DNA of 64,000 bases from Ypsolopha sequella (lineage: Eukaryota; Arthropoda; Insecta; Lepidoptera; Ypsolophidae). Both the position numbers and the translations under genes were made by a program. The stretch is taken from assembly GCA_934047225.1 (NCBI GenBank), contig OW204010.1, positions 1,940,294 through 2,004,293 of the forward strand, read 5' to 3'. Positions within the stretch are counted from its first letter, which is position 1. Each line of letters starts with the position of its first letter. Below the pieces are notes generated by a model that saw only the letters and a program-made list of their open reading frames with translations, was not told where the DNA came from and ran no database searches. This document shows, one piece after another, positions 30,128-41,002 of this stretch.

Positions 30128-31051
30128 TTAAATCACTGCCTTTTTATCAATCCAACTATTTTCCTTTAAGCCTAACCATTTCACAAATAAACTATTACCT
30201 TTTTTCCTAATGATCTTTGCAATCAAATACACATTCGGATATTTAGTTTTTTGAAGCTCCTGCTCATAAAAACATCCTAGTATTGGTTCTTTCTTAAGAT
30301 CTTGAAGATCGTAAGTAATAGGCACCGTTTTATTTATGTTTTTAATCAAAAATAATTCTGATGACCAATTAGGTGTATAGCCTTTTTCGAACTCGCTTTT
30401 GTATTTACTGATTCTAACATAATCTCCTGGCTTAAACTTTGCTAAACCATTTTTTATGGTAAATTGAGATTTTTTTATATTTTCCATTACAGTTTTAGCT
30501 GTTTTACTATTTACCTCTATAGGTTTATGTTTTGTTATTCGATGCTTAGTATTATTATATGTTTTAATTACATTATTAAGTGGTTCTCCAAACCATCTAT
30601 AACTGCCATTGTAATTGAAACTCTTAAATAAATTTGTTTTCAGTGTTCTTATTAACCTTTCTACTATTGAAGCTTTTTTAACAGAATAAGTAGAATAATG
30701 ATTGATATTTAATGACTTCATTAGTTGTTTAAATTTTTCATTATAAAATTCAGTACCCATATCAGTTTGTAAGTTAATTGGATGCCGAGATGACTTCTTG
30801 AAAACATTTTCAAACGCTAGACTTACTTCAGATTTAGTTTTTGTTTTAATTAGTATTGCCCAAGCATATTTACAAAAACAATCTAAAATTACTAAAATAT
30901 ACTTAAATCCATTATTGAACTGTTTTAAATTTTTAAAATCTATTAAATCAGCTTGCCATAAATCATCTATGCCTTTTAAAACAACATTTCTTCGTATAAA
31001 ATTTTTTCTTGCTGCTTTATGAATTTCATTAACTATGTGTTGTTTTATCAT
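30128..31051 (-). CDS. int: Maverick integrase (rve family) with chromodomain
   Basis: 307 residues. The catalytic core carries the three acidic residues: D35 (LWQADLIDF), D97 (LQTDMGTEFYNEKF) and E131 (KASIVERLIRTLK). Beyond it are GDYVRISKYK-type C-terminal sequence and a terminal chromodomain-like segment (VYLIAKIIRKKGNSLFVKW...). The integrase joins the element ends to target DNA and makes the 6-bp duplication seen here. The N-terminal HHCC zinc region of longer relatives is not evident in this frame. Its ATG overlaps the stop of the upstream 107-aa gene as ATGA. No frame damage is visible. Confidence 0.93.
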   Translation of the reverse strand: MIKQHIVNEIHKAARKNFIRRNVVLKGIDDLWQADLIDFKNLKQFNNGFKYILVILDCFCKYAWAILIKTKTKSEVSLAFENVFKKSSRHPINLQTDMGTEFYNEKFKQLMKSLNINHYSTYSVKKASIVERLIRTLKTNLFKSFNYNGSYRWFGEPLNNVIKTYNNTKHRITKHKPIEVNSKTAKTVMENIKKSQFTIKNGLAKFKPGDYVRISKYKSEFEKGYTPNWSSELFLIKNINKTVPITYDLQDLKKEPILGCFYEQELQKTKYPNVYLIAKIIRKKGNSLFVKWLGLKENSWIDKKAVI

Positions 31052-31371
31052 TTTTTTGTTAGTTTAATTAGCTTGTCTATTTCCCCTTTTGTATAAATGT
31101 CTATGTATAAACGAGTTTTAAGTTTTTTTATGGCACCCACAACTATTTCATCAACTTCTTTCTTGGTATAGAAGTCCAGCTTAGTTTTATCTACGTATTC
31201 TTTATTCACAGCATCATCTGACGTTACAGGAAATTTAAGGCCTTTTAATCTCCTTTGTTGTAAATCGTAATCACCGTTCTCTTCTCTCGTCAAACTTCTT
31301 TCAGTAGAATCTAACATATCAGTCAATCGCAATCTTTTGTGTACATGGTGACCGAATTTATCGATATTCAT
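31048..31371 (-). CDS. 107-aa coiled-coil, tail-fibre-like protein
   Basis: Begins MNIDKFGHHVHKRLRLTDML and contains RRLKGLKFPVTSDDAVNKEY followed by VDK. That pattern (a short turn, then 'DDAVNKxYVD') is common in phage and viral fibre proteins at trimeric junctions. The C-terminal half is heptad-like with repeated 'YTKKEVDEI' and 'YTKGEIDKL' elements. I infer an elongated trimeric attachment or structural protein. It is short for a fibre and has no head domain, so it could be a remnant or a scaffold. It overlaps the integrase start by four bases. Confidence 0.55.
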   Translation of the reverse strand: MNIDKFGHHVHKRLRLTDMLDSTERSLTREENGDYDLQQRRLKGLKFPVTSDDAVNKEYVDKTKLDFYTKKEVDEIVVGAIKKLKTRLYIDIYTKGEIDKLIKLTKK

Positions 31372-31435
31372 GTTAACGAGTGACTATAGCAAAAATGAAC
31401 TTTTAACTGAGGGGAAAGATAAAAAGTTATTTTAT

Positions 31436-32407
31436 TTATTTATTTATTATACCAGCTTCTTGCAATTCTTCTGTTATTGATATGATCTCGTTGTCAAGTC
31501 CTGTATTGCCAGCATCACGTGAAGCAATTAGTAGTTTTAGTCTCTCTACTAACTCGTTTGGATCATCCCAATAAACAAAATCTACATTTTTTTTATATTT
31601 CTTCATTATAGGTAAGCCTTTTCCTTGTACAGTGCTATCTTCTGTACTTACAGTATCACGTCGTAGCTTAAATAATGGTTTAATAACTTGCATATATTTT
31701 TTTCCTTTATTACTTTTGATCGGTTTACTTGGATTAAAACCTTGTCTATGAGCATTTGTGTCTAGTAACATTCGTTTATAGCATGCAGTGTCAGTTTTAG
31801 TAACCAAACTCAGATCAGGGTTCTTTTTGACTAACAATTCTAATAATCCTTTTGTTTTTTTATATTTACATCCAGCTACTGAAATTAAGTCATCACTAAT
31901 CGTTACATTTGCAAAACCCAACTTGAGTTTTCCATGATCATATCTAACTCCAAAAGGAACGTTACGTATCACTTCGGCAGATAAAGACCAAATCGACGTG
32001 TCTTTAGCACTCGATTGTGAAGATACTGTCCTAAATGAGTCATCAAACTGGTTACGTCCGGTGTTACCCTCTTCATTACATTCTTCTTTATCTTCATCAT
32101 CTATTTCACTGATTTCGCTTTCAGTAAAAGTTTTATCCAAATATGAATTACTTCCAGATTTAAACCCATCCTTTTTCAGTTTTTTTATGTGTTTGTTATT
32201 ACGATTATTACTTGCTTCCATCATGTGATTTAATGGTTCAGTAATAGGTTTTAAGACCGTCTGTAAGACTTTTTCATTATCGGTTTCAATGTCTCGCATT
32301 TTTTGAACTTTTTTCTTGATCGCTGCGGCAGCATCAACGATTTTCTTTTTTAGAGTTTTTTCCATTTTTAATATGGTTTTGAAACTTATTGCTCCTGTAG
32401 CAACCAA
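31436..32407 (-). CDS. DUF8207-like Maverick protein
   Basis: Up to 323 residues; the Met at 32365 (MEKTLKKKIVDAAAAIKKKV) is the more likely start. The N-terminal half is a charged, coiled-coil-like stretch with a Ser/Asp/Glu-rich part (ESEISEIDDEDKEE). The C-terminal half has FGVRYDHGKLKLGFANVTIS, KKTKGLLELLVKKNPD, LLDTNAHRQGF and the ending VDFVYWDDPNELVERLKLLI. I recall this C-terminal block as an uncharacterised domain (DUF8207) found in many insect Mavericks. Function unknown; the gene position between ATPase and integrase suggests a virion or packaging role. Confidence 0.7.
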   Translation of the reverse strand: MVATGAISFKTILKMEKTLKKKIVDAAAAIKKKVQKMRDIETDNEKVLQTVLKPITEPLNHMMEASNNRNNKHIKKLKKDGFKSGSNSYLDKTFTESEISEIDDEDKEECNEEGNTGRNQFDDSFRTVSSQSSAKDTSIWSLSAEVIRNVPFGVRYDHGKLKLGFANVTISDDLISVAGCKYKKTKGLLELLVKKNPDLSLVTKTDTACYKRMLLDTNAHRQGFNPSKPIKSNKGKKYMQVIKPLFKLRRDTVSTEDSTVQGKGLPIMKKYKKNVDFVYWDDPNELVERLKLLIASRDAGNTGLDNEIISITEELQEAGIINK

Positions 32408-32466
32408 ACAACATATGGATATATGATATTAAAAATACTTTATTTATAGGAGCCGTGTGCCCACGA

Positions 32467-33153
32467 TTAATTGAAAGTGATAAATGTATCAAATTCTCTT
32501 CTGTAACAACCTTTATTTTTTTTGCAATCCTTGTTGATCACCAAATAACTATAAGGATTACTCCATATTTTAGAGCACATTTCACGAAATCGTGCCCATG
32601 TCATATCTGTAGTGACATGCTCATCGTAAATATGTTTCATATTTGTATCGTCTTGTTTAAAAAGTACAATTAAGTTAGTATTATCCCTAATAAGCTGTTT
32701 AGGAATTTTACTATATGTTTGATTTAAATAAAAACAATCTATATTTTTATGTCTTCCCATTGCGAAATAGTCTCTCACATTGTTCTGATTTTCACATGAT
32801 ACATCATCAAAAATAATAATTGAATTACGTTTTGCATCTTGTGGGCTAATCACTTGTTCATTTTCTTGGTATTTTGCAAATGATACACTAGGTACTAGTT
32901 TTAAAACCTTTTCTAGAAAAACGTATTTAGGTTGATAAAGTGTTTTGGAATACACAGAAACATGACGATAGCGCAATCCGTTCTCGTGTAAAAGTAGACC
33001 AATCATCAAATTCGTTTTACCACAATTCGATGGACCACATATTATACATCGAATGGTATTAGGTAAAAGCTTTCCATGTCGAAAATTAATATTTTTCAAG
33101 TTAGGACAAATATTTTCAAGTTGCAGTGTTAATGGTTGCTTCACAAACTCCAT
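32467..33153 (-). CDS. Packaging ATPase (A32-like, FtsK/HerA type)
   Basis: 228 residues from the ATG at 33153 (MEFVKQPLTLQLEN). An in-frame ATG at 33183 would add ten residues but is less likely, because the left TIR copy also favours the later one. Walker A is ICGPSNCGKTNL (GPSNCGKT at 40-47). Walker B is SIIIFDDV (111-118). QTYSKIPKQLIRDNTNLIVL includes the sensor-like region. The protein is expected to pump the DNA genome into capsids. The first 17 codons lie inside the right TIR, so transcription of the minus-strand block must start within the TIR. Frame intact. Confidence 0.92.
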   Translation of the reverse strand: MEFVKQPLTLQLENICPNLKNINFRHGKLLPNTIRCIICGPSNCGKTNLMIGLLLHENGLRYRHVSVYSKTLYQPKYVFLEKVLKLVPSVSFAKYQENEQVISPQDAKRNSIIIFDDVSCENQNNVRDYFAMGRHKNIDCFYLNQTYSKIPKQLIRDNTNLIVLFKQDDTNMKHIYDEHVTTDMTWARFREMCSKIWSNPYSYLVINKDCKKNKGCYRREFDTFITFN

Positions 33154-33524
33154 GTTCTTGTGAATATAATAAACGCTAAACATGCAATGACTATAAAAAT
33201 TATTGACAGGTGTTTTTATTTTCCTACTGCGATAGCGAGAGCTAATTTTAAATTAATTGTAAGATTTGTAAGGTTTGATTCTGCTGTCGTGCATTACGGA
33301 ACGTACAACGCAGAGTTCTAGATATAACATGATGAAAGAGTCGGTTTTATCGTCATGGATTCTGTTCTAAAGCTTTGTCGATTGGACATTCTAAAACAGA
33401 TTTTCGTTTAAACAACTTCACTTCACTCCGAGTGAGCGTAGCGGAGCGGAGCGGAGCGGAGCTCGGAGTGAAGTGAAGGTGTTTAAACGAATGACTGTTT
33501 TAGAATGCCCAATCGACACCTACT
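33102..33524 (-). repeat. Right TIR of the Maverick
   Basis: Inverse of 14441-14852, 423 bp. It holds the terminal hairpin with four CCGCT units in the loop (two on the left), and the ATPase start. Confidence 0.95.
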
Positions 33525-33530
33525 GTTACA
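33525..33530. repeat. Right target-site duplication GTTACA
   Basis: Directly follows CCTACT, the last bases of the element. The satellite unit resumes with CATTGTATATGTATCGTCAC. Confidence 0.95.
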
Positions 33531-33903
33531 CATTGTATATGTATCGTCACGACATCAATACCTGAAGGGGTTGTCAGAGGTGTTCCGAGTGTGAACTTGT
33601 CAAAAGGGGTGTCAGAGGTGTTCCGAATGTGAACTTGTCAGAAGGGGTGTCAGAGGTGTTCCGAGTGTGAACTGGTCAGAACGGGTGTCAGAGGTGTTCC
33701 GAGTGTGAACTTGTCAGAAGGGGTGTCAGAGGTGTTCCGAGTGTGAAATTGTCAGAAGGGGTGTCAGAGGTGTTCCGAGTGTAAACTTGTCAGAAGGAGT
33801 TGTATCGTCACGACATCAATACCCGAAGGGGTGTCAGAGGTGTTCCGAGTGTTAACTTGTCAGAAGGGGTGTCAGAGGTGTTCCGAGTGTGAACTTGTCA
33901 AGT
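33531..33903 (+). repeat. Rest of the 125-bp unit and a 38-bp tandem repeat
   Basis: About 30 bp complete the interrupted satellite copy. From 33564 a GAAGGGGTGTCAGAGGTGTT unit of 38 bp repeats about nine times. Near 33800 a piece of the 125-bp satellite (GTATCGTCACGACATCAATA) interrupts it, so the two arrays are interleaved. Confidence 0.9.
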
Positions 33904-33914
33904 CACAATCCACA

Positions 33915-34075
33915 CTCAGTACACCCGCGTTTCACCGACGAATATATTACGTCCCAACGTGATGGGTGGTGAGCTCTATCGCCGTACTTCGGGCACAAAT
34001 CCGACCGGGGATCGAACCTGGAACCTCAAAATTGCTAGGCCAGCGTTCCACCCCTGGGCTACCGCTGCTTACAAC
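33915..34075 (-). repeat. tRNA-derived SINE
   Basis: Minus strand: 'agcagcggtagcccagggg' A-box-like start, then GGTTCGATCCCCGGTCGG with the B box, then a unique body. Different family from the one at 17870. Confidence 0.75.
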
Positions 34076-35471
34076 CAACGTATGGTAAAAATCTAAATCC
34101 TATAAACCAGAGTGTTGAGTGATCTTTCTGATTACTAAATTTAACTTTTTTTGTACGTAAGTGTCAAGTTGGTACCTCATAACTGCAACTGGAATAATTT
34201 ATCATAATTTTTTTAGGCTTTAGTACCCTGTCAATTCAATACCCTTTTTCTAAACCTATAAGTTTGTACGGAACCCTCGGTTTGTGGTTCCGATTCGCAC
34301 TTGGTACTTACTTTAGGTAGGTTTTCTCTACAAAGCCTCGATCTCCAGATATCCTTATATTTTGATAAATAAATAATTTGAGATACAGGCATTGACTTGT
34401 AGAGGAATTTCCATAAAACGCATTACTAGTAGGTATGTTCACTTACGATTCCCCGACGTAGATAACAAAAAAAAAGCAAATCATGAACATAGTGCATACG
34501 AGACGTTATGGTTATGAATGAATGGTACACACACGCACACAGCTGCGCGCGCCTGAGAGGGACAGCAGTATTCCGACCAATTTTGCACTCGCCTCGAATC
34601 GTAGTTGGGAGCTTTTGGCATCGAACTCTTAATCTGTAATCTGCAAGGATTAAAACAAAGTTGATCTAAAAGTATTTGGATTTAATTGAAGAAGACCGTA
34701 ATCATCAACAATTGCCCACAAAATGTATAAACCAAAACTGCAAAATTAAGTTATTTGATTATTCAGAGACGTAACCCTAAAACTACATTATAAATTGGCG
34801 ATTTCAGTATTTGTTGTTTGAATAAAGCGTATATACATAATATACAGAAGATTATGTTTTATTGCAAAATCTGTCGCTTTGAATAAATCAGGCGCAGTCG
34901 GTAACGCACCTGTCATGTGAGCAGGAGGTCGCACGTTCAAATCCTGACCAGAGCAATTTTCTCAAAAACATTTGTGCTTTTAGTTTCTGATTATTTTTAG
35001 TTGGTAATGCACTCTAATAATAACTAGATACTAGACAGAAATTACAAATTCCCACCTAAGTTTTTGAGATAGATACCGGTGTAGCACCGGTGACATGGAC
35101 GGACAGACAGAGAGACAGACAACCGGACAGCAGACTGACATTAATGATTCCGTTTGGCCCTTCGGGTGCGGAACCCTAAAAATCATTTGTACGCAAATTT
35201 TTAATACCTGTGATTTCCAAGCGAGCAAGTCATTTGTTTCGTTAATTATGATCAGTAGAATTTGTTTACATTAAATATTACACATGGTACGTACATAGTA
35301 TTATGACTGCAAACCACGGACATTACTGACACAATTACAGGAAGAATGGAAACTTTTGAACTAATTCAGTGTATGTAGAAAAATTTGAGAAAATAGCTGT
35401 TTTATTATTGGAGTATTGGAGTGTTAAAATTTAAGATTATGATAATTTTATGATTAATTTTCCATCAACAG
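34076..35471. other. Intergenic or intronic, repeat debris
   Basis: Holds a tRNA-like fragment at 34884-34955 (GGCGCAGTCGGTAACGCAC and CGTTCAAATCC, plus strand), a CpG/CA-rich patch at about 34530, and an antisense copy of the (TGTC)n dispersed repeat at 35040-35190. Confidence 0.5.
34884..34955 (+). repeat. tRNA-like fragment / SINE head
   Basis: A and B box spacing is tRNA-like, but no clean acceptor stem forms and there is a long low-complexity context, so I call it a SINE head or pseudogene rather than a tRNA gene. Confidence 0.5.
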
Positions 35472-35828
35472 GATATAGAAGACAGCTGGTTCCGCCCCAA
35501 AACTTGACGATAAAATCAATGTTTCATAAAAATAATAATTGGAACGGATCCGTTGTGCTGCAGTGGCATTCGCCTGAGACAGAACGAAAGAACACCCTGT
35601 ACCAAATAGAAATTGCACCAAAAGACACCAACAAATGGAATAAAGTCGCTGACTTATCCGATCCCATGGACAAAATAGTACAAATACATCTACGTCTGAC
35701 TGAGAATGATTTAGATGTTCATTTGGATTTTAAAAAATTATATCAGTTTAGAGTGAGGTCTAAAAATGTATGGACTGATCCGAAATGGTATTGTGTGGTG
35801 GGAGATCCCAGCAATATAGCCGTGCCTA
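35472..35828 (+). CDS. Host exon: fibronectin type III domain
   Basis: Acceptor TTTTCCATCAACAG and donor CCTA|GTAAGT bound a 357-bp exon with phase 1 at both ends, the usual arrangement for FN3 domains. The 119 codons encode LVPPQNLTIKS (strand A), SVVLQWHSPETE (strand B with the Trp), LYQIEIAPKD (strand C) and LYQFRVRSKNVW (strand F with Tyr). N-glycosylation sites NLT and NGS fit an extracellular protein. The domain belongs to an adhesion molecule, cytokine-like receptor or receptor kinase/phosphatase; I cannot tell which. The in-frame ATG at 35450 lies in the intron and is not a start. The partner exon at 59931 has matching phase. Confidence 0.8.
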
Positions 35829-35891
35829 GTAAGTTATACTTATTTCATTTAGATTTATTAGACAGACAAACACAAAAAACAAACATACAGA

Positions 35892-36378
35892 CTGACGGCG
35901 CGTCCAATAAGAATGGCGGTAGTTGGGAATGTGCTGCGCGATGCGATTGAGCTGGTTGACAGCAAGCGCATCTGACGTATCCGTGTCGTATGATTAAAGA
36001 GCGTGCTGGATGGGGCAACCGACCGGTCGGGTCGGATGGAGCATCCAACACGGTCTGACGTAATGCAGAACACTGGTGCGATTCGGACCGAGAGGAACTG
36101 TAAAAGGGAGACAGGGTGGCAACACTGGCAATCGGCCGCCATGGAGACAGATTCGTTTTGAATCTCGTTGAGGCACCACGTGTTCTGCAGAACGTCGGTT
36201 AAATTCGTTATCTTAGAGATCAAGAATTATAAAAACGGTTGTATTTTGTTCAGTAACGTTTGATTAAAATTGTGATTCTACCGCTCCAGACATTTTAACT
36301 CCTCGCCCGATTACCCACGTTTCTGTGACCAAGAATGGGTGACACCGGTAATCCTGATAGCCCCCCCATTTTTTATCA
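35892..36378 (+). repeat. 5' LTR of the first gypsy element
   Basis: Matches 42046-42530 with scattered substitutions. Contains TATAAAAAC (36228) as a likely TATA box. Confidence 0.88.
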
Positions 36379-36459
36379 GAAGTGGGATGCGAAGGGCTTT
36401 GTCCTGAGGAGATTCGGAACACAAGTGCGACGACTACAACGCCGTATTTGCTGCAAAAT

Positions 36460-37349
36460 ATGGAGGCACTTTTAACTCGTGTGTTAGCTGCACCACAACG
36501 GCAAGTTGCTCCAGCGAGTACCGTTGCAACGTGGCTAGTGAAATTTGATCCCGACGCCGCCGAAGCAGATATTGAATGTTGGTGTAATGTGACAGAATTC
36601 ATTGTGAACAGCCGACGGCTCGATGGTGCCGAATTATTGCTAGCATTAACACACGCTCTTCAAGGTAGAGCCGCCACATGCCTCACTAAACTACAGCTCA
36701 CACAGCTAACATCACCGCATATCAAAGAACTGTTTATAGCGGAATTTGCGAAACCTATGCTTCCTCAAGATTACTTCGACGAAATTCTTCGTTTTCAAAT
36801 CGGGTCCAGGGAGACTGCTAGTGAGGCAGCTATACGATTGTGGGGCTACGTAGAAAGAATGCCGCGCGTCAAAATGGTGGAAGATATGATGACTGGGCTA
36901 GTAAGACGCAGAAAGACGGTACCATACGAGGGGAGCTCCATTCTCACACGCTGCAGAGCAGAGCGCAACTACGTCGGTTACTTAATAGTGTGACGCTCAA
37001 AAGACAAAATGACAACGGCGATCCCTATGAGCCAGAAGCAAAAAGGACCCGTATTCAAGACCAACGCTTTATGGGAAATTGTCACTGCTGCGGAACTACG
37101 GGACACAGGGCTATTGACTGCCACAACAAACGCTGCGACGAAAAAGATTTGTCAAAGAAGGCGACTGACAAAACTCGGAAGATTCCTGACAAGCCAACAA
37201 GCTCCAGTATCACCTGTTTTGTGTGTGGACGACCAGGATACCTAGCATCGGCCTGCTCGGAGCGCAAAGGCGACAGCGGGGCACCGGTGGCGACTAAAGA
37301 AGTGCAGGTCTGCGAGCGCCGGGTGGACAAGGGGACGTTGACCACATAA
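36460..37349 (+). pseudogene. gag: gag of the first gypsy element
   Basis: Starts MEALLTRVLAAPQ. The region to 36993 is capsid-like (KFDPDAAEADIECWC, ALQGRAATCLTKL). A frame change near 36900 leads into the nucleocapsid frame with CHCCGTTGHRAIDC, a proper CCHC knuckle, and CFVCGRPGYLASAC, in which the His is replaced by Tyr. The protein would package the RNA genome. The frame change and altered knuckle mark it as decayed. Confidence 0.75.
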
Positions 37350-40039
37350 CTGGGTGAGACCGTTTCTTTTTTCTTTTACAGTGGATCCGCTTGTTCATTA
37401 GTAAAACATGGCGTGTCTGAAAAGTTACCGGGTAAATTGCGCAAAGATCTAGTTCAGCTCATAGATATTGGTAACGACGGAGAAAAATGTTCTTCTCAAA
37501 TTTTAAGCTTAGTCGACATCCAGGGTGTTAAAGTGACAGTTTTATTTTTCATTGTCCCTGACAACGCTATTTCAGAACCAATACTTATAGGCAGGGATTT
37601 GTTAGATCTCGGAGTGGACGTCAAGATAAGTAGCGAGAATGCGATTGACACCTTTGATTTCACGGATATTGATACAGATTTAAAGGGAAAAGATCGTTGG
37701 GCTCTTATTGAAGTTCTGAAAAAGGACAGAGATTTCTTTATTGACGGTGTGCCTACCCGCAGAATTACCACAGGTGTGTTACGCATTGATCTCATTGACC
37801 CCCATAAAACAGTGAAGAGGCGTCCTTACAGGCTGTCCCCCGCTGATAAAGAGATAGTAAAAGAAGAGGTCAAATCCTTTTAGATGACGGAGTTATTCGG
37901 GAAAGTACGTCACCTTTTGCTAGCCCCATCTTACTTGTAAAAAAAAGACGGCTCAGATAGGATGTGCGTTGACTATAGGGAATTGAATTCTTATACGAAA
38001 CCCAAGCACCACCCTCTGCCACGTATTGATGAACAGATAGGCCATTTGCATGGCGCATGCCATTTTTCGTCGCTTTACATGTCTTCGGGTTACCACCAGT
38101 TTTATTTGACCCAAATTGTAATAGTATATCACGCACGGCTTTTGTAACACCGGACGGGCAGTATGAGTATCTAGCCATGCCTTTTGGGTTATGAAACGCC
38201 GCGTCCGTGTATCAGCGGTGCATTAATAAAGCTCTGAGTGGTATGGGGCTATACTCATTCAAAGAAAAAATAATGTACCCCACGTGGTTTCATATTTCAG
38301 CCATCGAACGACGGAAACGGAATCTCGGTATCATTCCTAGGAGTTAGAAACCATGGCCGTCGTTCGAGCAGTAGAGAATTTCCGACACTATTTGTACGGG
38401 CAACATTTTGCAGTTTTCACAGACTGCAATTCCCTGAAAGCATTTAAGTTCAAAACTGATTTAACTCCTAGTGATGGGCCTTTTTACAGGCGTACGATTT
38501 TGATATCGTGCATAAGCAAGGAAGCAGCATGGAACATGCTGACTTCCTGTCTAGGAACCCCCTCCCTAGCTCCGTAGTCAATGATCGTCAGCCTGATCCA
38601 GCTGAAGCATCCCAAAAATACAAAGTAGTTAAATTCGCGGGGCTTCACCGGGGTCGGCTTAGTGTTGAACAAAAGCGAGATTCCGAAATACAGGATCTGA
38701 TCACTAAACATAATAACGTTGAACTCTCGGAAGCGACAGTGCATACGTATGATGTGCGTAACAGCATTTTATACCAAGAAATCGAACGCAACAAGTTTAG
38801 TTTCTGGCTACCTGTCGTATCCTGCACGTTAACTTGGACTTTGATAAACCATGTGCATACACAAATTCAGCATTTAGGCGTGGATAAGACACTTGATAAA
38901 ATATACGAGCAATACTGGTTCCCTCAAATGTCCAAATAGGTTCGAAAGTTTGTCAATTCGTGCATAGCATGCAAAGCTTCAAAAGGTTGTTTGAGAGCAC
39001 AACAAGTTAGACTGCATCCTATTCCTAAAGTACCTGTACCTTAGCATACTGTGCACATCAACATAACAGAAAAATTAAGCGGGGAAAGTGATAGGAAAGA
39101 GTATACATCCGTCACAAAGTTTGTGCTACTCGAGTACACCCCTTCACTTGATGCCGCTTGCGCGGTTAAGGCCCTTAATGCCAGTGTTTCTTTATTCGAT
39201 GCACCTAAGAGGGTCATTGCTGATCAAGGGCGGTGCTACATTAGTGCAGACTTCAGGCAATACTGTAATACGTACAATATAGAACTCCACCTCATTGCCA
39301 CAGGGTCAAGTAGAGCAAATGGTCAGGTGGAATGTGTGATGCGCACACTTAAGAGTTTACTCACGATAATTGAGAACGACCCATATAAGGTATGGCGTGA
39401 TCAGCTTCCCAATGTACAGTTAGCTATGAATAGCACCCGTTCTAGGGTAACAGGTTATACACCAACGGAACTGATGTTCGGAATACGTTCGCAATCTTTA
39501 GAGTTACCAAAAATATCATCGAATACCGAACCAGAAGCGCGCTTAGATCTGGAGGTCTTACGTGACAATGCACATCTAATAATATAGCAAAAGCTGCGGC
39601 AGCTGAAGTAGAACGATTAAATCGTGGCAAAGCCAAGGTTAAAGCGTTTTCAAAGGGTGATTTCGTATTCATCAAAGGTGGTGAACGTAACCAGACAAAA
39701 TTGCAGCGAAAATTTAAGGGCCCCTTTGTAATAACTCATGTTCTAGACAACGACAGATATGAGCTTCGTTCGATTAGTGGAACTAATCTTTTATACAAAT
39801 ATTCTCATGAGAATTTGCACGCTGTATCCGGGGGCTTCGAGGGCTTCTCTGAAGTAAGTGCTAGTCTAAAAAATGATGATGACGAGGCCGAGATGGCGGC
39901 TCAGGGTCAGGGGAATGGAGAGGTTTCATCCGATGTTGACAGCGATACCCTAACTGTAGTAAGCTCTCGCGTATCTACAGCTAGCCCTGTCACCCTCTCC
40001 GCCTCTGAGTTCAACGAGCAAGAGCTAGCCCGTAAGTAA
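37350..40039 (+). pseudogene. pol: pol of the first gypsy element
   Basis: Protease: YSGSACSLVKHG, with Tyr where the catalytic Asp of D(T/S)G is expected, then PILIGRDLL. Reverse transcriptase: VKRRPYRLSPADKEIVKEEV, then across a frameshift at about 37880 a VDYRELNSYTKPKHHPLPRI block and a MPFGL block with a stop. The part with the YxDD box is missing; sequence jumps near 38260 into RNase H (AVVRAVENFRHYLYGQ, FTDCNSLKAF). Integrase follows (HTQIQHLGVDKTLDKIYEQY; core with VIADQGRCYIS and GQVECVMRTLK) and a C-terminal KGDFVFIKG-like end. Several stops and indels make it inactive. Confidence 0.85.
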
Positions 40040-40149
40040 CTAAACTTATCAACTATAAAGCTGTCTAGCGACTGTAAGTAGAAGCACTGGCCCATAAGGG
40101 TCGACGTCCTGTCCGTGTCTAACTTATTCGAGTAAAGTCTAGTGATCGC

Positions 40150-41002
40150 AGGGGCGCTACTGAGTAGTTGCCCGGTCCGATCTAGAGCGCTTTGGTCGTA
40201 GGGGTACCAATGAGTGGTTGCCCGGTCCGATCTGCAGCAACAAGAGATGATCGCAGAGGCGCCAATGAGTGGTTGCCCGGTCCGATCTGCAGCAACAAGA
40301 GACGATTGCAGGGGCGCCAATGAGTGGTTGCCCGGTCCGATCTGCAGCAACAAGAGTCGATTGCAGGGGCGCCAATGAGTGGTTGCCCGGTCCGATCTGC
40401 AGCAACAAGAGACGATCGCAGGGGCGCCAATGAGTGGTTCCCCGGTCCGATCTGCAGCAACAAGAGACGATCGCAGGGGCACCAATGAGTGGTTGCCCGG
40501 TCCGATCTGCAGCAACAAGAGACGATCGCAGGGGCGCCAATGAGTGGTTGCCCGGTCCGATCTGCAGCAACAAGAGACGATTGCAGGGGCGCCAATGAGT
40601 GGTTGCCCGGTCCGATCTGCAGCAACAAGAGACAATCTCAGGGGCGCCAATGAGTGGTTGCCCGGTCCGATCTGCAGCAACAAGAGACGATCGCAGGGGC
40701 ACCAATGAATGGTTGCCCGGTCCGATCTGCAGCAACAAGAGACGATCGCAGGGGCGCCAATGAGTGGTTGCCCGGTCCGATCTGCAGCAACAAGAAACGA
40801 TCGCAGGGGCACCAATGAGTGGTTGCCCGGTCCGATCTGCAGCAACAAGAGACGATCGCAGGGGCGCCAATGAGTGGTTACCCGGTCCGATCTGCAGCAA
40901 CAAGAGACGATCGCAGGGGCGCCAATGAGTGGTTGCCCGGTCCGATCTGCAGCAACAAGAGACGATCGCAGGGGCGCCAATGAGTGGTTGCCCGGTCCGA
41001 TC
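40150..41002 (+). repeat. 55-bp minisatellite in the gypsy element, main block
   Basis: TGAGTGGTTGCCCGGTCCGA recurs every 55 bp (for example 40211, 40266, 40321), about 15 copies with few changes. It lies between the end of pol and the 3' LTR. Confidence 0.95.

Larger units (their letters stand above)
14441..33524. mobile_element. Maverick/Polinton (adintovirus-like) element, 19.1 kb
   Basis: Full-length element with matching ends (AGTAGG...CCTACT), long TIRs and an exact 6-bp duplication. It carries the hallmark set of this class: protein-primed type B DNA polymerase, retroviral-type integrase, packaging ATPase, adenovirus-type protease, double jelly-roll major capsid protein and single jelly-roll penton, with a PLA2-domain protein, a DUF8207-like protein and a fibre-like protein. 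Genes form two convergent blocks, plus strand 20.1-25.9 kb and minus strand 33.2-26.4 kb. Left of 20 kb is 5.6 kb of noncoding DNA with SINEs and fold-backs. The polymerase, penton and protease reading frames are damaged, so this copy is probably not autonomous. Confidence 0.97.

Noticed and set aside
34884..34955. tRNA gene
   Set aside because: A and B boxes are present but no clean acceptor stem could be paired by eye, so a SINE head is more likely.
35450..35950. 166-aa ORF starting at the ATG at 35450
   Set aside because: The FN3 coding part is bounded by splice sites. The ATG and the tail after 35828 are intron sequence.
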